Shown here: positions 9,901 through 17,199 of the stretch, in pieces
Numbering within the stretch: the stretch's first letter is position 1
Layout: the number at the start of each line of letters is the position of its first letter
NCBI RefSeq assembly: GCF_004295795.1
Contig: NZ_SEBR01000009.1
Span: 62,001-126,000, forward strand
From: Flavobacterium sp.
GTDB taxonomy: Bacteria; Bacteroidota; Bacteroidia; Flavobacteriales; Flavobacteriaceae
DNA: 64,000 bases
Direction of reading: 5' to 3'
Position numbers and translations under genes: made by a program
The notes under the pieces: model-generated
Told to the model about the DNA's origin: nothing
Database searches by the model: none
What the model saw: the letters and a program-made list of their open reading frames with translations, nothing else

Positions 9901-10426
9901 AAGTGGAATAACTCGACCAGTCGAGCGTAACCGAGTTCGACGTCGCAATGCTAGTTTGTACGCCAGACGGCTGGATACAAGCCGATGCAGCAATACAGTT
10001 CACGTTGGCGATCCAGCCGGGATTGTCGACAACGCTGTCGGTTCTGAACAAAAACGTGAGGCAACCGTCTGGGCTTGTAGCGATAAATGGTCCGGGAAGT
10101 GCCGTTCCCCAAAATCCGCCAGAAAGTCCACCGGGTACATTCCCCGGCCCGTTTCCACTCGAAAACTGAGGCGACAAAATGGAGTTTCCGTCGAAGACGT
10201 AAAGTGCGTCGAAATTCGGTTCGGTGTTAAATAAACTAAAAGTGATCGTGACAATATCTCCTGGATTTTCAGGACAGATCGTCGTTGTTTCGTTGGCGTT
10301 GTTGGGGTAATTTCCGCTTCCGCCAGAATCTGTAAAAGTCCCGCCGCAAACGGGATTTGAAGTCTGGGCGATTCCGACTACAGATAAAAGTGAAACAAAA
10401 AACAAGTGGAGTAGTTGTTTTTTCAT
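6911..10426 (-). CDS. T9SS-secreted multidomain adhesin-like protein (choice-of-anchor L, type A sorting domain)
   Basis: Protein of 1171 residues. Order of parts: a signal peptide (MKKQLLHLFFVSLLSVVGIA); a CUB-like domain with CGGTFTDSGG (about 28-146); a fibronectin-III-like domain; a second CUB-like domain starting CGSTFTDPGG (about 248-365), closely similar to the first; a second fibronectin-III-like domain; a choice-of-anchor-L-like region (SGIVLSTGNADNIPGPN, EFDFTALNAFMSFNFLFASDEYG); repeat-type beta-sandwich regions (VTLSVPDPP, LYYTIYFQNIGTASAIQVVV); and a C-terminal T9SS type A domain beginning LFPNPAKSSFTVNI and ending KKLVRKLVVE. It should be exported and anchored or released by the T9SS. 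The ligand is unknown. Confidence 0.9.
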   Translation of the reverse strand: MKKQLLHLFFVSLLSVVGIAQTSNPVCGGTFTDSGGSGNYPNNANETTTICPENPGDIVTITFSLFNTEPNFDALYVFDGNSILSPQFSSGNGPGNVPGGLSGGFWGTALPGPFIATSPDGCLTFLFRTDSVVDNPGWIANVNCIAASACIQPSGVQTSIATSNSVTLDWSSYSTSNSWQVYATPCGTPAPTSSSQGVSATAHPFVRTGLSPDTCYDFYVRSSCDDNVFSDWSAPITAYTTAAPPTCGSTFTDPGGQSANYPNGNNTVTTICPDVPGEKVRVTFTSFSTEDSWDPLYVFNGSTTSAPQILSGNGPGNAPGGLSGGFWGTTLPGPFESSSADGCLTFQFRSDSAVNYAGWIANVTCGVGVDCQPPSNPVVSNITATSATLNWTPNGSSTQWSIQYNGQTVTVDSPSYTITGLFASTLYTVSISSICEDLVFPGLAIPASFVTLTPTSNPLSVNTTLYDASGLVNNVLIDNPCLEVSNITSSTGTNFASTNGIGFFQNTNPTFPLTSGIVLSTGNADNIPGPNTSALSDGGIGWPGDTQLETIISAAIGTPMTSLNATSLEFDFTALNAFMSFNFLFASDEYGTFQCSFADAFAFLLTDLETGITTNIAVVPGTQDPVSVVTIRDGEYNTNCASVNEGYFDTYFGMPNYDSATNFIGQTSVMTASATVIPNHPYHIKLVVADRSDSQYDSAVFIEAGSFTSGPPQCSDRLQLVAFVDENANGVKDSDEDYFTHGSFSVDKNNLADPEQVYSPFGSHDLYDENSVNVYDLSFEIQSDYAAYYSVSASYDDLSVATGSGTQIVNFPITLTTPYNDVAVSIVAMSQPRPGLTYQNIVYYTNNGIAPASGTLTFAKDALVSITAISQAGTVANSNGFTFAFADLLPNETRQIVVTLSVPDPPIVNMDDVLTNTVSVSGVSNDIDATNNTFSNAQVVINSYDPNMVVEAHGAQIDINTFSANEYLYYTIYFQNIGTASAIQVVVQDVLDSKLNENTVVMMNSSHTYTMYRKGNLVRWNFEYIMLPGQLENDALSKGFIFFKVKVKPGFVTGDVIPNTAEIVFDSNLAIVTNTFYTTFVDALSAGEFGSSNVTLFPNPAKSSFTVNIVETNETLSRISVHDLLGKKVLNAQVNNLTQTDVDISSLSSGIYLVEITTSNDKKLVRKLVVE

Positions 10427-10506
10427 TGGCGTTGTGTGTGTTTTTTGTAGGGAATCTCAAATGTATTGATTTGCAAATTGTTAAACAAGCGTTAAACTAA
10501 TTGAAA

Positions 10507-10536
10507 CAAAAAAAACCTTTCCGGCTAGAGAAGGTT
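10507..10536 (-). terminator. Terminator after the decayed T9SS tail
   Basis: Minus-strand AACCTT pairs with AAGGTT and is followed by a run of eight T. It lies about 25 bases after the remnant's stop codon and about 80 bases upstream of the 10426 start. Confidence 0.5.
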
Positions 10537-10558
10537 CTTTTGCCTGCAAAGGATTTTA

Positions 10559-10685
10559 TTATCTGCTGAGGAATTTCAGCGTAAGTGCAACACCGTTTTT
10601 GGTCAGAATTTTCATCGTGTAAATAACTGTCGAACATCCGAAACATTTCCATCCGAAGGATTCTGGAAAACATTCGAATCAACCT
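10559..10685 (-). pseudogene. Possible remnant of a T9SS C-terminal sorting domain
   Basis: One minus-strand frame reads VDSNVFQNPSDGNV, like the start of a T9SS type A domain (FPNPxxG). Another frame further on reads YTMKILTKNGVALTLKFLSR then stop, like the end of such a domain. The middle (~50 residues in intact domains) is missing and the two parts are in different frames, so the gene looks broken by deletion and frameshift. A terminator follows. The match is by eye and short, hence the modest confidence. Confidence 0.35.
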
Positions 10686-10734
10686 TTAATATTATCCAAA
10701 ATCATTTCTGGAAATATCGAAAACCTCATGAACG

Positions 10735-11943
10735 TTAGCTGATTGACTTCGCCAGAATAAAGCCGCCGGTCCAGGCGTTCTGGAAATTGAAACCGCCCGT
10801 GATTGCGTCAATATTGAGGATTTCTCCCGCAAAATAAAGGTTCGGAAGCAATTTGCTTTCCATGGTCTTGAAGTTGATTTCCCTGAGATCGATTCCGCCG
10901 GCCGTTACGAATTCTTCCTTGAAAGTACTTTTTCCGTTTACCGAAAATTTGCATTCGGTGAGTTGTTTCGACAGATTCTGGAGTTGGATTTTCGAAAGAT
11001 CGGCCCATTTCATATCCGACGGGATTCCAGATGCGACAACCAAACTTTCCCAAAGTCGGTTCGGGAATTCGAAAGGCGATTTCGACGCCACGGTTTTCTT
11101 GGGCTGATTTTGCTTGAGTTCGCGCAGGATTGTTTCGGCTTCATCTGAATCGATAAGATCGAGCCAATTCACGGTAATCCCGAATTGGTAGTTTTTATCG
11201 GACAAAGTTCTCGCGCCCCAAGCCGAAAGTTTCAAAATCGCCGGGCCGGACATTCCCCAATGCGTGACCAAAAGCGGTCCGCGCGATTCGAGTTTCGTTC
11301 CGTTGACCAAAACCGAAACCTTGGCCGAAACGCCGGGCAAATCCTTGATGCGACTGTCTTTGATGTTGAACGTGAAAAGCGATGGCACGGGCTCGACGAT
11401 CGAATGTCCCAAAGTTTCCAGCATTTCCCAGATTTTGGGATTGCTTCCGCTGGCGAAAACCAACTTCTGACACGAAAATTGCTCGTGTTGCGTCTCGACT
11501 TTCCAATGCTTTTCTCCCTGAAAGACAGACTGCACGCTTTGTCCCGTCAAAATGTCGATTTTGCTCTTTTTGGCCGCGTCCATAAAACAGTCGATTATGG
11601 TTTGGGAAGAATCCGATATCGGGAACATGCGCCCGTCTTCTTCGATCTTGAGTGCGACGCCGTGTTTTTCGAACCACTCGATCGTATCGCCCGACGCAAA
11701 AGTGTGGAACGGACCGCGCAGTTCTTTTTCGCCTCTCGGATAAAACGTCACAAGCTCGTTCGGATCAAAACACGCATGCGTCACATTACAGCGTCCGCCG
11801 CCGGAAATCCTGACTTTCGTGAGCACTTCTTTCCCTCTTTCGAGTATCGCGATCGTTAGTTTCGGATTGTTTTCGGCCACATTTATCGCCGTGAAGAATC
11901 CGGCCGCTCCACCGCCAATTATGAGTATGTCGTAGGTTTTCAT
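10735..11943 (-). CDS. BaiN/HI0933-family FAD-dependent oxidoreductase
   Basis: Flavoprotein of 402 residues. The N-terminal Rossmann motif is ILIIGGGAAGFFTAINVAE (residues 6-24), followed by the family motif VRISGGGRCNVTHA near 47-60 and the C-terminal motif GEILNIDAITGGFNFQNAW near 372-390. The family (also called aminoacetone oxidase family or TIGR00275) holds FAD; its physiological substrate is unsettled. The gene overlaps the upstream glycerophosphodiesterase gene by 4 bases (ATGA), so the two are translationally coupled. Confidence 0.9.
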   Translation of the reverse strand: MKTYDILIIGGGAAGFFTAINVAENNPKLTIAILERGKEVLTKVRISGGGRCNVTHACFDPNELVTFYPRGEKELRGPFHTFASGDTIEWFEKHGVALKIEEDGRMFPISDSSQTIIDCFMDAAKKSKIDILTGQSVQSVFQGEKHWKVETQHEQFSCQKLVFASGSNPKIWEMLETLGHSIVEPVPSLFTFNIKDSRIKDLPGVSAKVSVLVNGTKLESRGPLLVTHWGMSGPAILKLSAWGARTLSDKNYQFGITVNWLDLIDSDEAETILRELKQNQPKKTVASKSPFEFPNRLWESLVVASGIPSDMKWADLSKIQLQNLSKQLTECKFSVNGKSTFKEEFVTAGGIDLREINFKTMESKLLPNLYFAGEILNIDAITGGFNFQNAWTGGFILAKSIS

Positions 11944-12617
11944 GCGCGGTCGGGAAAATCGGTTATAATGCCGTCAATGTTGAGGTTTTCGATTCTTTTG
12001 ATGTCTTCGGGTTCGTTCACGGTCCAAACGTAAAGCTTGAGGTTTTCGGCTTTGATTTTCGCAATCGAAGCTTCGTCCACCAAATGAAAATAAGGATGGA
12101 AAGTCTCGGCTTTGACCGATTTCGCGAATCCGATGGCCAAATCGAGATCGGTTTCGGTCAAAACGCCAAGTGGAATTTTCGGGTTGCGGTTCCTGATTTC
12201 CTGCAAAGCTTTCCAGTCGAAGGACGAAACGAGAAAATGTTCATAGTTCCAATTTTTGTCCGAAACATAGTTTTCGATGAGGTCGCAAACGGGAAACGTC
12301 GCGGCTTCGGCTTTGATTTCGACGTTTATCAGACAGCGTTTGTCCACAAAATCGAAAACTTCGGCAAGCGTCGGGATTTGGTGTTGCAAGTCGACTTTCA
12401 ACTTTCGGATTTCGTCCAAAGTCAAATCCTCGATTTTTCCGGAAACGCCAGTCAGGCGATCGAGATGTTCGTCGTGGAAAACGATGATCTCATTATCGGA
12501 CGACAAAAACACGTCGAGCTCGATTCCGTCGGCGCCCATTTCAAGCGCTTTTTGGAAAGCCGCGATCGTATTCTCTGACACATAACCTTTTGCGCCGCGA
12601 TGTGCGATAACTTGCAT
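11940..12617 (-). CDS. Glycerophosphodiester phosphodiesterase
   Basis: Protein of 225 residues from the ATG at 12617. It has the GDPD TIM-barrel signature: IAHRGAKGYVSENTIAAF at residues 4-21 (HRG and EN), GADGIELDVFLSSDNEIIVFHDEHLDRLTG (metal-binding E and D, then catalytic HD), and VEIK further on. It hydrolyses glycerophosphodiesters to glycerol 3-phosphate and an alcohol. No signal peptide is seen from this start, so it is predicted cytoplasmic. A longer start at 12662 is rejected because a -7 element lies at 12631-12638, downstream of it. Confidence 0.9.
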   Translation of the reverse strand: MQVIAHRGAKGYVSENTIAAFQKALEMGADGIELDVFLSSDNEIIVFHDEHLDRLTGVSGKIEDLTLDEIRKLKVDLQHQIPTLAEVFDFVDKRCLINVEIKAEAATFPVCDLIENYVSDKNWNYEHFLVSSFDWKALQEIRNRNPKIPLGVLTETDLDLAIGFAKSVKAETFHPYFHLVDEASIAKIKAENLKLYVWTVNEPEDIKRIENLNIDGIITDFPDRA

Positions 12618-12630
12618 GGAGGATTTTTGG

Positions 12631-12638
12631 CAAATGTA
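12631..12638 (-). promoter_or_regulatory. -7 promoter element of the gdpD-baiN-like operon
   Basis: Minus-strand TACATTTG followed by C, 13 bases before the ATG at 12617; matches TAnnTTTG and decides the start. Confidence 0.55.
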
Positions 12639-12760
12639 CGTTTTCAAAGGCATCGCATCCAAAAATGTTAAAAGTGAGATTGTACAACAAGGGCAATCTA
12701 ATCTGTAAAACCTGACAGTTATGCCACCACTATTTTTGCATAAACAAAAACACTCAAAGT

Positions 12761-13027
12761 ATGCAACTCACAGCAATGGCGCTGAATTTAATGATCTCGG
12801 AGCGAGTTGATCAACGCGAAAAATTCGCTGATGCGATGAAGCAGATCGTCGATTCCGAGTCTCAAGATTCGCATTTGGCCGATGTTTTCAAAGGCCATCT
12901 CGTAAAACACATCGATCGCGTCGTCGAAAAACCGAACTGTTCGAGCCGAAGCATTTTATTCGCTCTTGCCGATTTTTGGAACACTTTCTTCAAGATGAAA
13001 GTGCAGAATCCGAAATTGGCTGCCTGA
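12761..13027 (+). CDS. Small hypothetical protein (88 residues)
   Basis: The frame encodes 88 residues, mostly predicted helical, acidic-basic mixed (MQLTAMALNLMISERVDQRE...), with no signal peptide, membrane segment or recognised motif. Support comes from a -7 element TATTTTTG at 12731-12738 on the same strand, 22 bases before the ATG, and from its position as the only plausible frame in this gap. I do not recognise a family. Confidence 0.55.
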   Translation: MQLTAMALNLMISERVDQREKFADAMKQIVDSESQDSHLADVFKGHLVKHIDRVVEKPNCSSRSILFALADFWNTFFKMKVQNPKLAA

Positions 13028-13055
13028 CAAATTCGCCCCGTTGGATATTTGGGAG

Positions 13056-14537
13056 CTAACGGTAATGCGAATATAATTTATTGTCGAAAACACCTTCAGG
13101 GTCGTATTTCCGCTTGAGCGCAAAAAACGCGTCAGCTTGCGGATAAACGCTTCTGAAGGTTTTTTTGTCTACGTGAAGCCGATAAGGCAAATAATAAGTG
13201 CCGTGATTTGAGATCGCTATCTTTACCAATTTTTGGGTCAATTTCCGCATCGCGATTTCCTGTTCGTCCGTCTTTTTTTGGTTGAACAGAAACACGAATC
13301 CGAACACATTTTCGCGGGCGTAATTCAGGTAACTGTCGTTGTCTCTGTAAACATTTCGGATCGTGATGTTGAGCAGGTCGATTTCCGGATCGGGCAAAAC
13401 CGACTTCAATTTCTCTATGTACTTATCGAAATTCCGCTCCGGAATAAAATACTCCTGCAAAATGTCGGTCGAGCCGGAATCCTTGTTCTCGATCAGACGC
13501 ACGTCGTCGTTGAGAATCTCGTTTCTCGAAATGTTCGCGTCGGCCGTAAATTCACCCAAATTCGTCTCCAAATCCCAACGCAGCCTTTTGCCGTATTCGC
13601 TGTCGACCGAGCTTCGGAAAACCAGACGCTTGACCTCGGTGGTTTTGGAAGCCGGTTTTTTCGGGTTTTTCACCAATGATTTTCCCGTCGAGCGGAAGAC
13701 GTTTAGCGTGGCATTCTTGAGGAATTGCTTGTCGGAAACGTTGAGTCGTCCAAAGACCAATTTTACGTTCTGATCGTCGGACGCATATTTTTTGAAGTAC
13801 GGCAAATAGTCTTTCGCAGGCAGTTTGTAGCGCGTGAAACTCATGTTTTCGTTGTCGACGACCTTGAGTTTTACATCGAGAATGATTCCGAAAAGGCCGT
13901 AGCCGCCAATGACCAGACTGAAAAGTTCGGCGTTTTCCTGACGACTGCAAGTCACGATTTTTCCGTCAGACTTAAGAAGCGTAAACGAAACGACGCTCGA
14001 GGAAATTGGAGGAGAATCTTTTTGCCAACCGTGTCCGTTCACCGAAATCGATCCGCCTATCGAGAACGAACTGAAAGCCTGCATCACGGCCACCGATTTG
14101 TCGAATTTGTCGAGATAGTTGATCGCGTCTTCCCAAAGCGCGCCCGATCCGATCGTGAGAATGTCGGTTTTCGAATCGAAGGACATTTGGTTGTAAGGCC
14201 GCATGTTGACTACGATTCCATCGCGAAACATCGTGTGTCCGCCCATGGAATGTCGCGCTCCGGCAATCGAGATTGGCTTGTGGTTCTTTTTGGCGTAGGC
14301 GCGAAGCGCTTTCAGTTGCAAAACGATACTGTCGGGCGATTTTTCGACGTTGACTATCGAATCGATCCTGGTCAGGCTGAGTTCGCTCGCATCATTCGAA
14401 AAGCCTTTCGGAATCGGGAGTTTTTGTCCGTCTTCACCAAAAGCGGTTTTGGCTACGAAAACAATCGGAAACGAAAGAAAAAGGACGACAATTGCAATGC
14501 CGCCCCAAATTATTTTCTTCCGAGATAGTTCTTTCAC
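13056..14537 (-). CDS. Membrane-anchored FAD-linked oxidase (aldonolactone oxidase-like)
   Basis: Protein of 493 residues with one N-terminal membrane helix (IIWGGIAIVVLFLSFPIVFV, about 9-28), so the body probably faces the periplasm. The FAD-binding PCMH-type domain is seen at about 55-235, with ISIAGARHSMGGHTMF, LTIGSGALWEDAINYLD and SIGGSISVNGHGW. The C-terminal half resembles the sugar-lactone oxidase type, ending near ALKRKYDPEGVFDNKLY. The substrate is unknown. It starts 2 bases after the stop of the upstream GH13 gene, so the two are very likely co-transcribed. Confidence 0.82.
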   Translation of the reverse strand: MKELSRKKIIWGGIAIVVLFLSFPIVFVAKTAFGEDGQKLPIPKGFSNDASELSLTRIDSIVNVEKSPDSIVLQLKALRAYAKKNHKPISIAGARHSMGGHTMFRDGIVVNMRPYNQMSFDSKTDILTIGSGALWEDAINYLDKFDKSVAVMQAFSSFSIGGSISVNGHGWQKDSPPISSSVVSFTLLKSDGKIVTCSRQENAELFSLVIGGYGLFGIILDVKLKVVDNENMSFTRYKLPAKDYLPYFKKYASDDQNVKLVFGRLNVSDKQFLKNATLNVFRSTGKSLVKNPKKPASKTTEVKRLVFRSSVDSEYGKRLRWDLETNLGEFTADANISRNEILNDDVRLIENKDSGSTDILQEYFIPERNFDKYIEKLKSVLPDPEIDLLNITIRNVYRDNDSYLNYARENVFGFVFLFNQKKTDEQEIAMRKLTQKLVKIAISNHGTYYLPYRLHVDKKTFRSVYPQADAFFALKRKYDPEGVFDNKLYSHYR

Positions 14538-14539
14538 GG

Positions 14540-16204
14540 TTATCGTTTTTCGAGAAGTACGATCGTAAACGGCGTATCAAGCTCGATTTCGCCATATTTT
14601 ACGGTCACGTCTTTCCCCGAATAAGCGTCGCGAAGTCGTGTGGAATCCTTGAAAACCGATGAAACTTTGAGTTTTTTCTTTCCGACGGGCAAATCCAATC
14701 CTACGATCACGACGTCTTTGATCGTGCCATTGTCGAATCCTCGGCTGAACAAATACGGATTCCCGGACAAAACCCTGTGAACTCCGGCTCCGATCGAAAC
14801 GTGTCGCTTGCGGAATTTCCCGAGTTTCTGCCAATGTTCCAAAACGTTGTTTTTGTCCTTGTTCGACGGAATTTCGTCCCAATTCATGAAAGAACGCAAA
14901 GTAGCGTCGCCTTGAGCGCCTTCTATGATAAGCGGTCGCGCTGTTTCGTCTCCGTAATAAACCTGTGAAATTCCGGGTGAAAGCAGCAATTTCGTTCCGG
15001 CTTCGTGGCTTCTGAGACGTTTGGAATCGAATGGATTTCCGTCGTCGTGCGAGGCCAGATAATTCAGGACCGTGTAGCCTTCGAGCGCGTTGTTGAGTTT
15101 CTCGGAATATTTGTTGAAGACGAATTCGTTGGTTTTTTCGGCGTCCCATCTGAACTCGAAATTGATCAGTCCGTTGAAACCGTTGTCGAAATAGTTGACT
15201 TTCTTGTCTCCGAAGCTGTAGTCTTTTCCGCCCGAAATTCCGTAGCCGTAAACTTCGCCAACCGTAAAGAAGTCGTTGTCGTCAAGTACTTTTTCAGGAT
15301 TTTTCTGTTTCCATTCGGCGAAAGCGATGTTGCACTGCGATTTGAATTCGCCCCAAACTTTCTCGTCAGTGTGTTTTACGGTGTCAGCTCTATAGCCGTC
15401 AATTCCGAATTCGCGCACATAATCTGTGAGCCATTTGATGATGTAGAATCGCGGCGCGCGCGGATAACCCGTTTTCTTGAAGAAATCGTCCAGCTCTTTC
15501 ATCTCCTGTTCATAACGGCCTTCCGATTTCCATTTGGCGACAAGTGCCGGCGGAAGCTCGACGTCTTGGTCGCTTTCAGTCAAGACATCGGGAAGATTGG
15601 CGACCAAAGTACACGCGGTCGTCGAATCGAAAGATTTGTAGTCGCATTGCGGGCCAGTCCTGACCCAATCGCTTGGCCAAACCGGATCTTTGTCAGTGAC
15701 CGGACCGGTGTGGTTGATAACGGCGTCGAGCAAAATTCTTATGCCGTGGCTGTGCGCGACTTCTACGAGTTCTGCGAGGTCTTTCGACGTTCCGAAATTC
15801 GGGTCGATTTTAGTCCAGTCTTTTGTCCAATAGCCGTGGAAGCCGTAAGTCAGGCCTTGACCTTCGTCCACACCGCCGTGGATTTGCTCGACAATCGGCG
15901 TTAACCAGATCGCGTTTATCCCGAGTTTGTCGAAATAGCCTTCCTCGATTTTTTGGGTAATGCCTTTGATATCGCCTCCTTCGAAACCTCTCAGTTTTCC
16001 AGTGGGTTGGTTGCGCTCAAAATTCACGTCGTTCGACTTGTTGCCGTTGTTGAAACGGTCGACAAGCAGAAAGTAGAGATTGGCGCCTTGCCAAATGAAT
16101 GGTAATTTCTCTTTTTTATCTTGGTTTTTCGGTGCGGTTTGCGCCTCAAGTGTCGTGCTCATAGTCATCGTGGCGATCAATGCGCAGATTAGCGTTCTCT
16201 TCAT
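14540..16204 (-). CDS. Secreted alpha-amylase family protein (GH13)
   Basis: Protein of 554 residues with a signal peptide (MKRTLICALIATMTMSTTLEA). The GH13 catalytic barrel shows all the usual regions: DAVINHTG (region I), GYRADTVKH with nucleophile Asp near 274, FTVGEVYG with acid/base Glu near 317, and ASHDDGNPF with the third Asp near 387. A C-terminal beta domain follows. It should cut alpha-glucans or malto-oligosaccharides in the periplasm or outside. There is no T9SS tail and no lipobox. It leads a two-gene unit with an FAD oxidase. Confidence 0.92.
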   Translation of the reverse strand: MKRTLICALIATMTMSTTLEAQTAPKNQDKKEKLPFIWQGANLYFLLVDRFNNGNKSNDVNFERNQPTGKLRGFEGGDIKGITQKIEEGYFDKLGINAIWLTPIVEQIHGGVDEGQGLTYGFHGYWTKDWTKIDPNFGTSKDLAELVEVAHSHGIRILLDAVINHTGPVTDKDPVWPSDWVRTGPQCDYKSFDSTTACTLVANLPDVLTESDQDVELPPALVAKWKSEGRYEQEMKELDDFFKKTGYPRAPRFYIIKWLTDYVREFGIDGYRADTVKHTDEKVWGEFKSQCNIAFAEWKQKNPEKVLDDNDFFTVGEVYGYGISGGKDYSFGDKKVNYFDNGFNGLINFEFRWDAEKTNEFVFNKYSEKLNNALEGYTVLNYLASHDDGNPFDSKRLRSHEAGTKLLLSPGISQVYYGDETARPLIIEGAQGDATLRSFMNWDEIPSNKDKNNVLEHWQKLGKFRKRHVSIGAGVHRVLSGNPYLFSRGFDNGTIKDVVIVGLDLPVGKKKLKVSSVFKDSTRLRDAYSGKDVTVKYGEIELDTPFTIVLLEKR

Positions 16205-16386
16205 TTCTCTGGTTTTTCGCCGTCCGCAAGGTAGACTTTGGGTGCGGGTTTGGCGTTTTTGAATTCAGCCGAAAAATTACGGATTTTCCACCAATTGGCG
16301 GCTTGGGATTCGGGTTGATTTTTGGCTTGGAACTATTTGGAGTCAGAAATGTGCCGATTTTGGTTCGAACCTTGTTTTAGGATTTT

Positions 16387-16403
16387 TTACAGATTTCCTG
16401 TAA
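16387..16403 (+). repeat. Degenerate copy of the TTACAGA...TCTGTAA palindrome
   Basis: Reads TTACAGATTTCCTGTAA, one of four copies of this palindrome in the window, about 80 bases from the better copy at 16483-16499. Confidence 0.5.
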
Positions 16404-16432
16404 ACGGTGCGTTTCGGAAATCGCGATCTTGT

Positions 16433-16512
16433 CGTAGGGAAGGGGCCGGTGTTTATCCCTACAAAAAGAAACGCCACTTTAATTACAGAAAATCTGTAAA
16501 AAATGTTAAATC
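16433..16512 (+). repeat. Dispersed palindromic element, family C, copy 2
   Basis: GTAGGGA (16434-16440) is inverted against TCCCTAC (16456-16462), and TTACAGAAAATCTGTAA (16483-16499) follows, then TGTTAAAT. Block order and spacing match the minus-strand copy at 2740-2818. Confidence 0.65.
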
Positions 16513-16623
16513 TTTTAGTGCGGATTTGCTGTTCCAACATTTTTCACTTGGGCTGTTTGCGCCGAAGTTTACGACAATCTTAAAAGTGGTGCCTGGCAAA
16601 GTGGCAAAATCGGACACTTGCAC

Positions 16624-17037
16624 TTATCGATTATTTTGAAGCTCCTTCATCTTTGTATTGATAAACTTTTGCTTGTCTTTTTTTACTTCTTTCAACATCG
16701 CTTTTCGTTCCGGTGGGATCGCAGAATATTTTTCGGCCCACAAATTTATTTCGATCATCAAGGGCAAGAGGTCGATCCCTTTTTGCGTCAGTCTGTAAAG
16801 CACTTTGGCCTTGCTGTCCGGATGGCTTGATTTGCTGATGATTTCGTTTTCTTCAAGCGTTTGAAGCCGTGAAGCCAAAATGTTGGTTGCGATTTTCTCT
16901 TCGGATTTCAGGAAATGTCCGTAAGTGCATTGTTTGGCGAACATCAAATCGCGAACAATCAGCAACGACCACTTATCTCCCCAAATATCAAGAGAACAAC
17001 TGACTGGGCAATCTGATCTTTTTTTGTCGTTTTTCAT
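16624..17037 (-). CDS. HxlR-family transcriptional regulator
   Basis: Winged-helix DNA-binding protein of 137 residues. The HxlR hallmark is present at the N-terminus, CPVSCSLDIWGDKWSLLIVRDL (residues 10-31, with a Cys pair that can act as a sensor in this family), followed by the recognition region FLKSEEKIATNILASRLQTLEENEII and the wing VLYRLTQKGIDLLPL. It is divergent from an alcohol dehydrogenase, the classic arrangement for HxlR control of its neighbour. Candidate operators lie between them at 17057-17105. Confidence 0.9.
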   Translation of the reverse strand: MKNDKKRSDCPVSCSLDIWGDKWSLLIVRDLMFAKQCTYGHFLKSEEKIATNILASRLQTLEENEIISKSSHPDSKAKVLYRLTQKGIDLLPLMIEINLWAEKYSAIPPERKAMLKEVKKDKQKFINTKMKELQNNR

Positions 17038-17056
17038 AATTCGATTTCAAAAAAGC

Positions 17057-17105
17057 ACTTGCAAATTAAAAGTTATTCAATAGCTTTGTACTTGCAAATA
17101 GCAAG
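17057..17105 (+). promoter_or_regulatory. Promoter and candidate HxlR operators
   Basis: ACTTGCAAAT occurs at 17057-17066 and again at 17090-17099, 33 bases apart (about three helix turns). The second copy is part of a perfect inverted repeat CTTGC-AAATA-GCAAG (17091-17105). The first can pair ACTT with AAGT (17057-17073). A -7 element TAGCTTTG (17081-17088) for the dehydrogenase lies between them, so binding here could block transcription. Confidence 0.5.
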
Positions 17106-17199
17106 CGAATTTACGTATAAATTACCGCAAAGTAAAATTGGCTTTCGACCTCGTCGATCCGAAGCCATCGGCAAATTAGTTATGACAAAAGTTTCCCAC

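Larger units (their letters stand above)
16205..16623. other. Gene-free region with palindromic elements
   Basis: This 419-base gap between the GH13 and HxlR genes holds no convincing gene. It contains a degenerate palindrome (16387-16403), one full copy of family C (16433-16512) and otherwise unremarkable sequence. The short frames crossing it run through the repeats and have no recognisable content. Confidence 0.6.

Noticed and set aside
10497..10682. 61-residue minus-strand frame
   Set aside because: It runs through the T9SS remnant and its terminator in the wrong frame and has no start signal.
16322..16639. 105-residue plus-strand frame
   Set aside because: It translates the palindromic repeats between genes and overlaps the HxlR gene.
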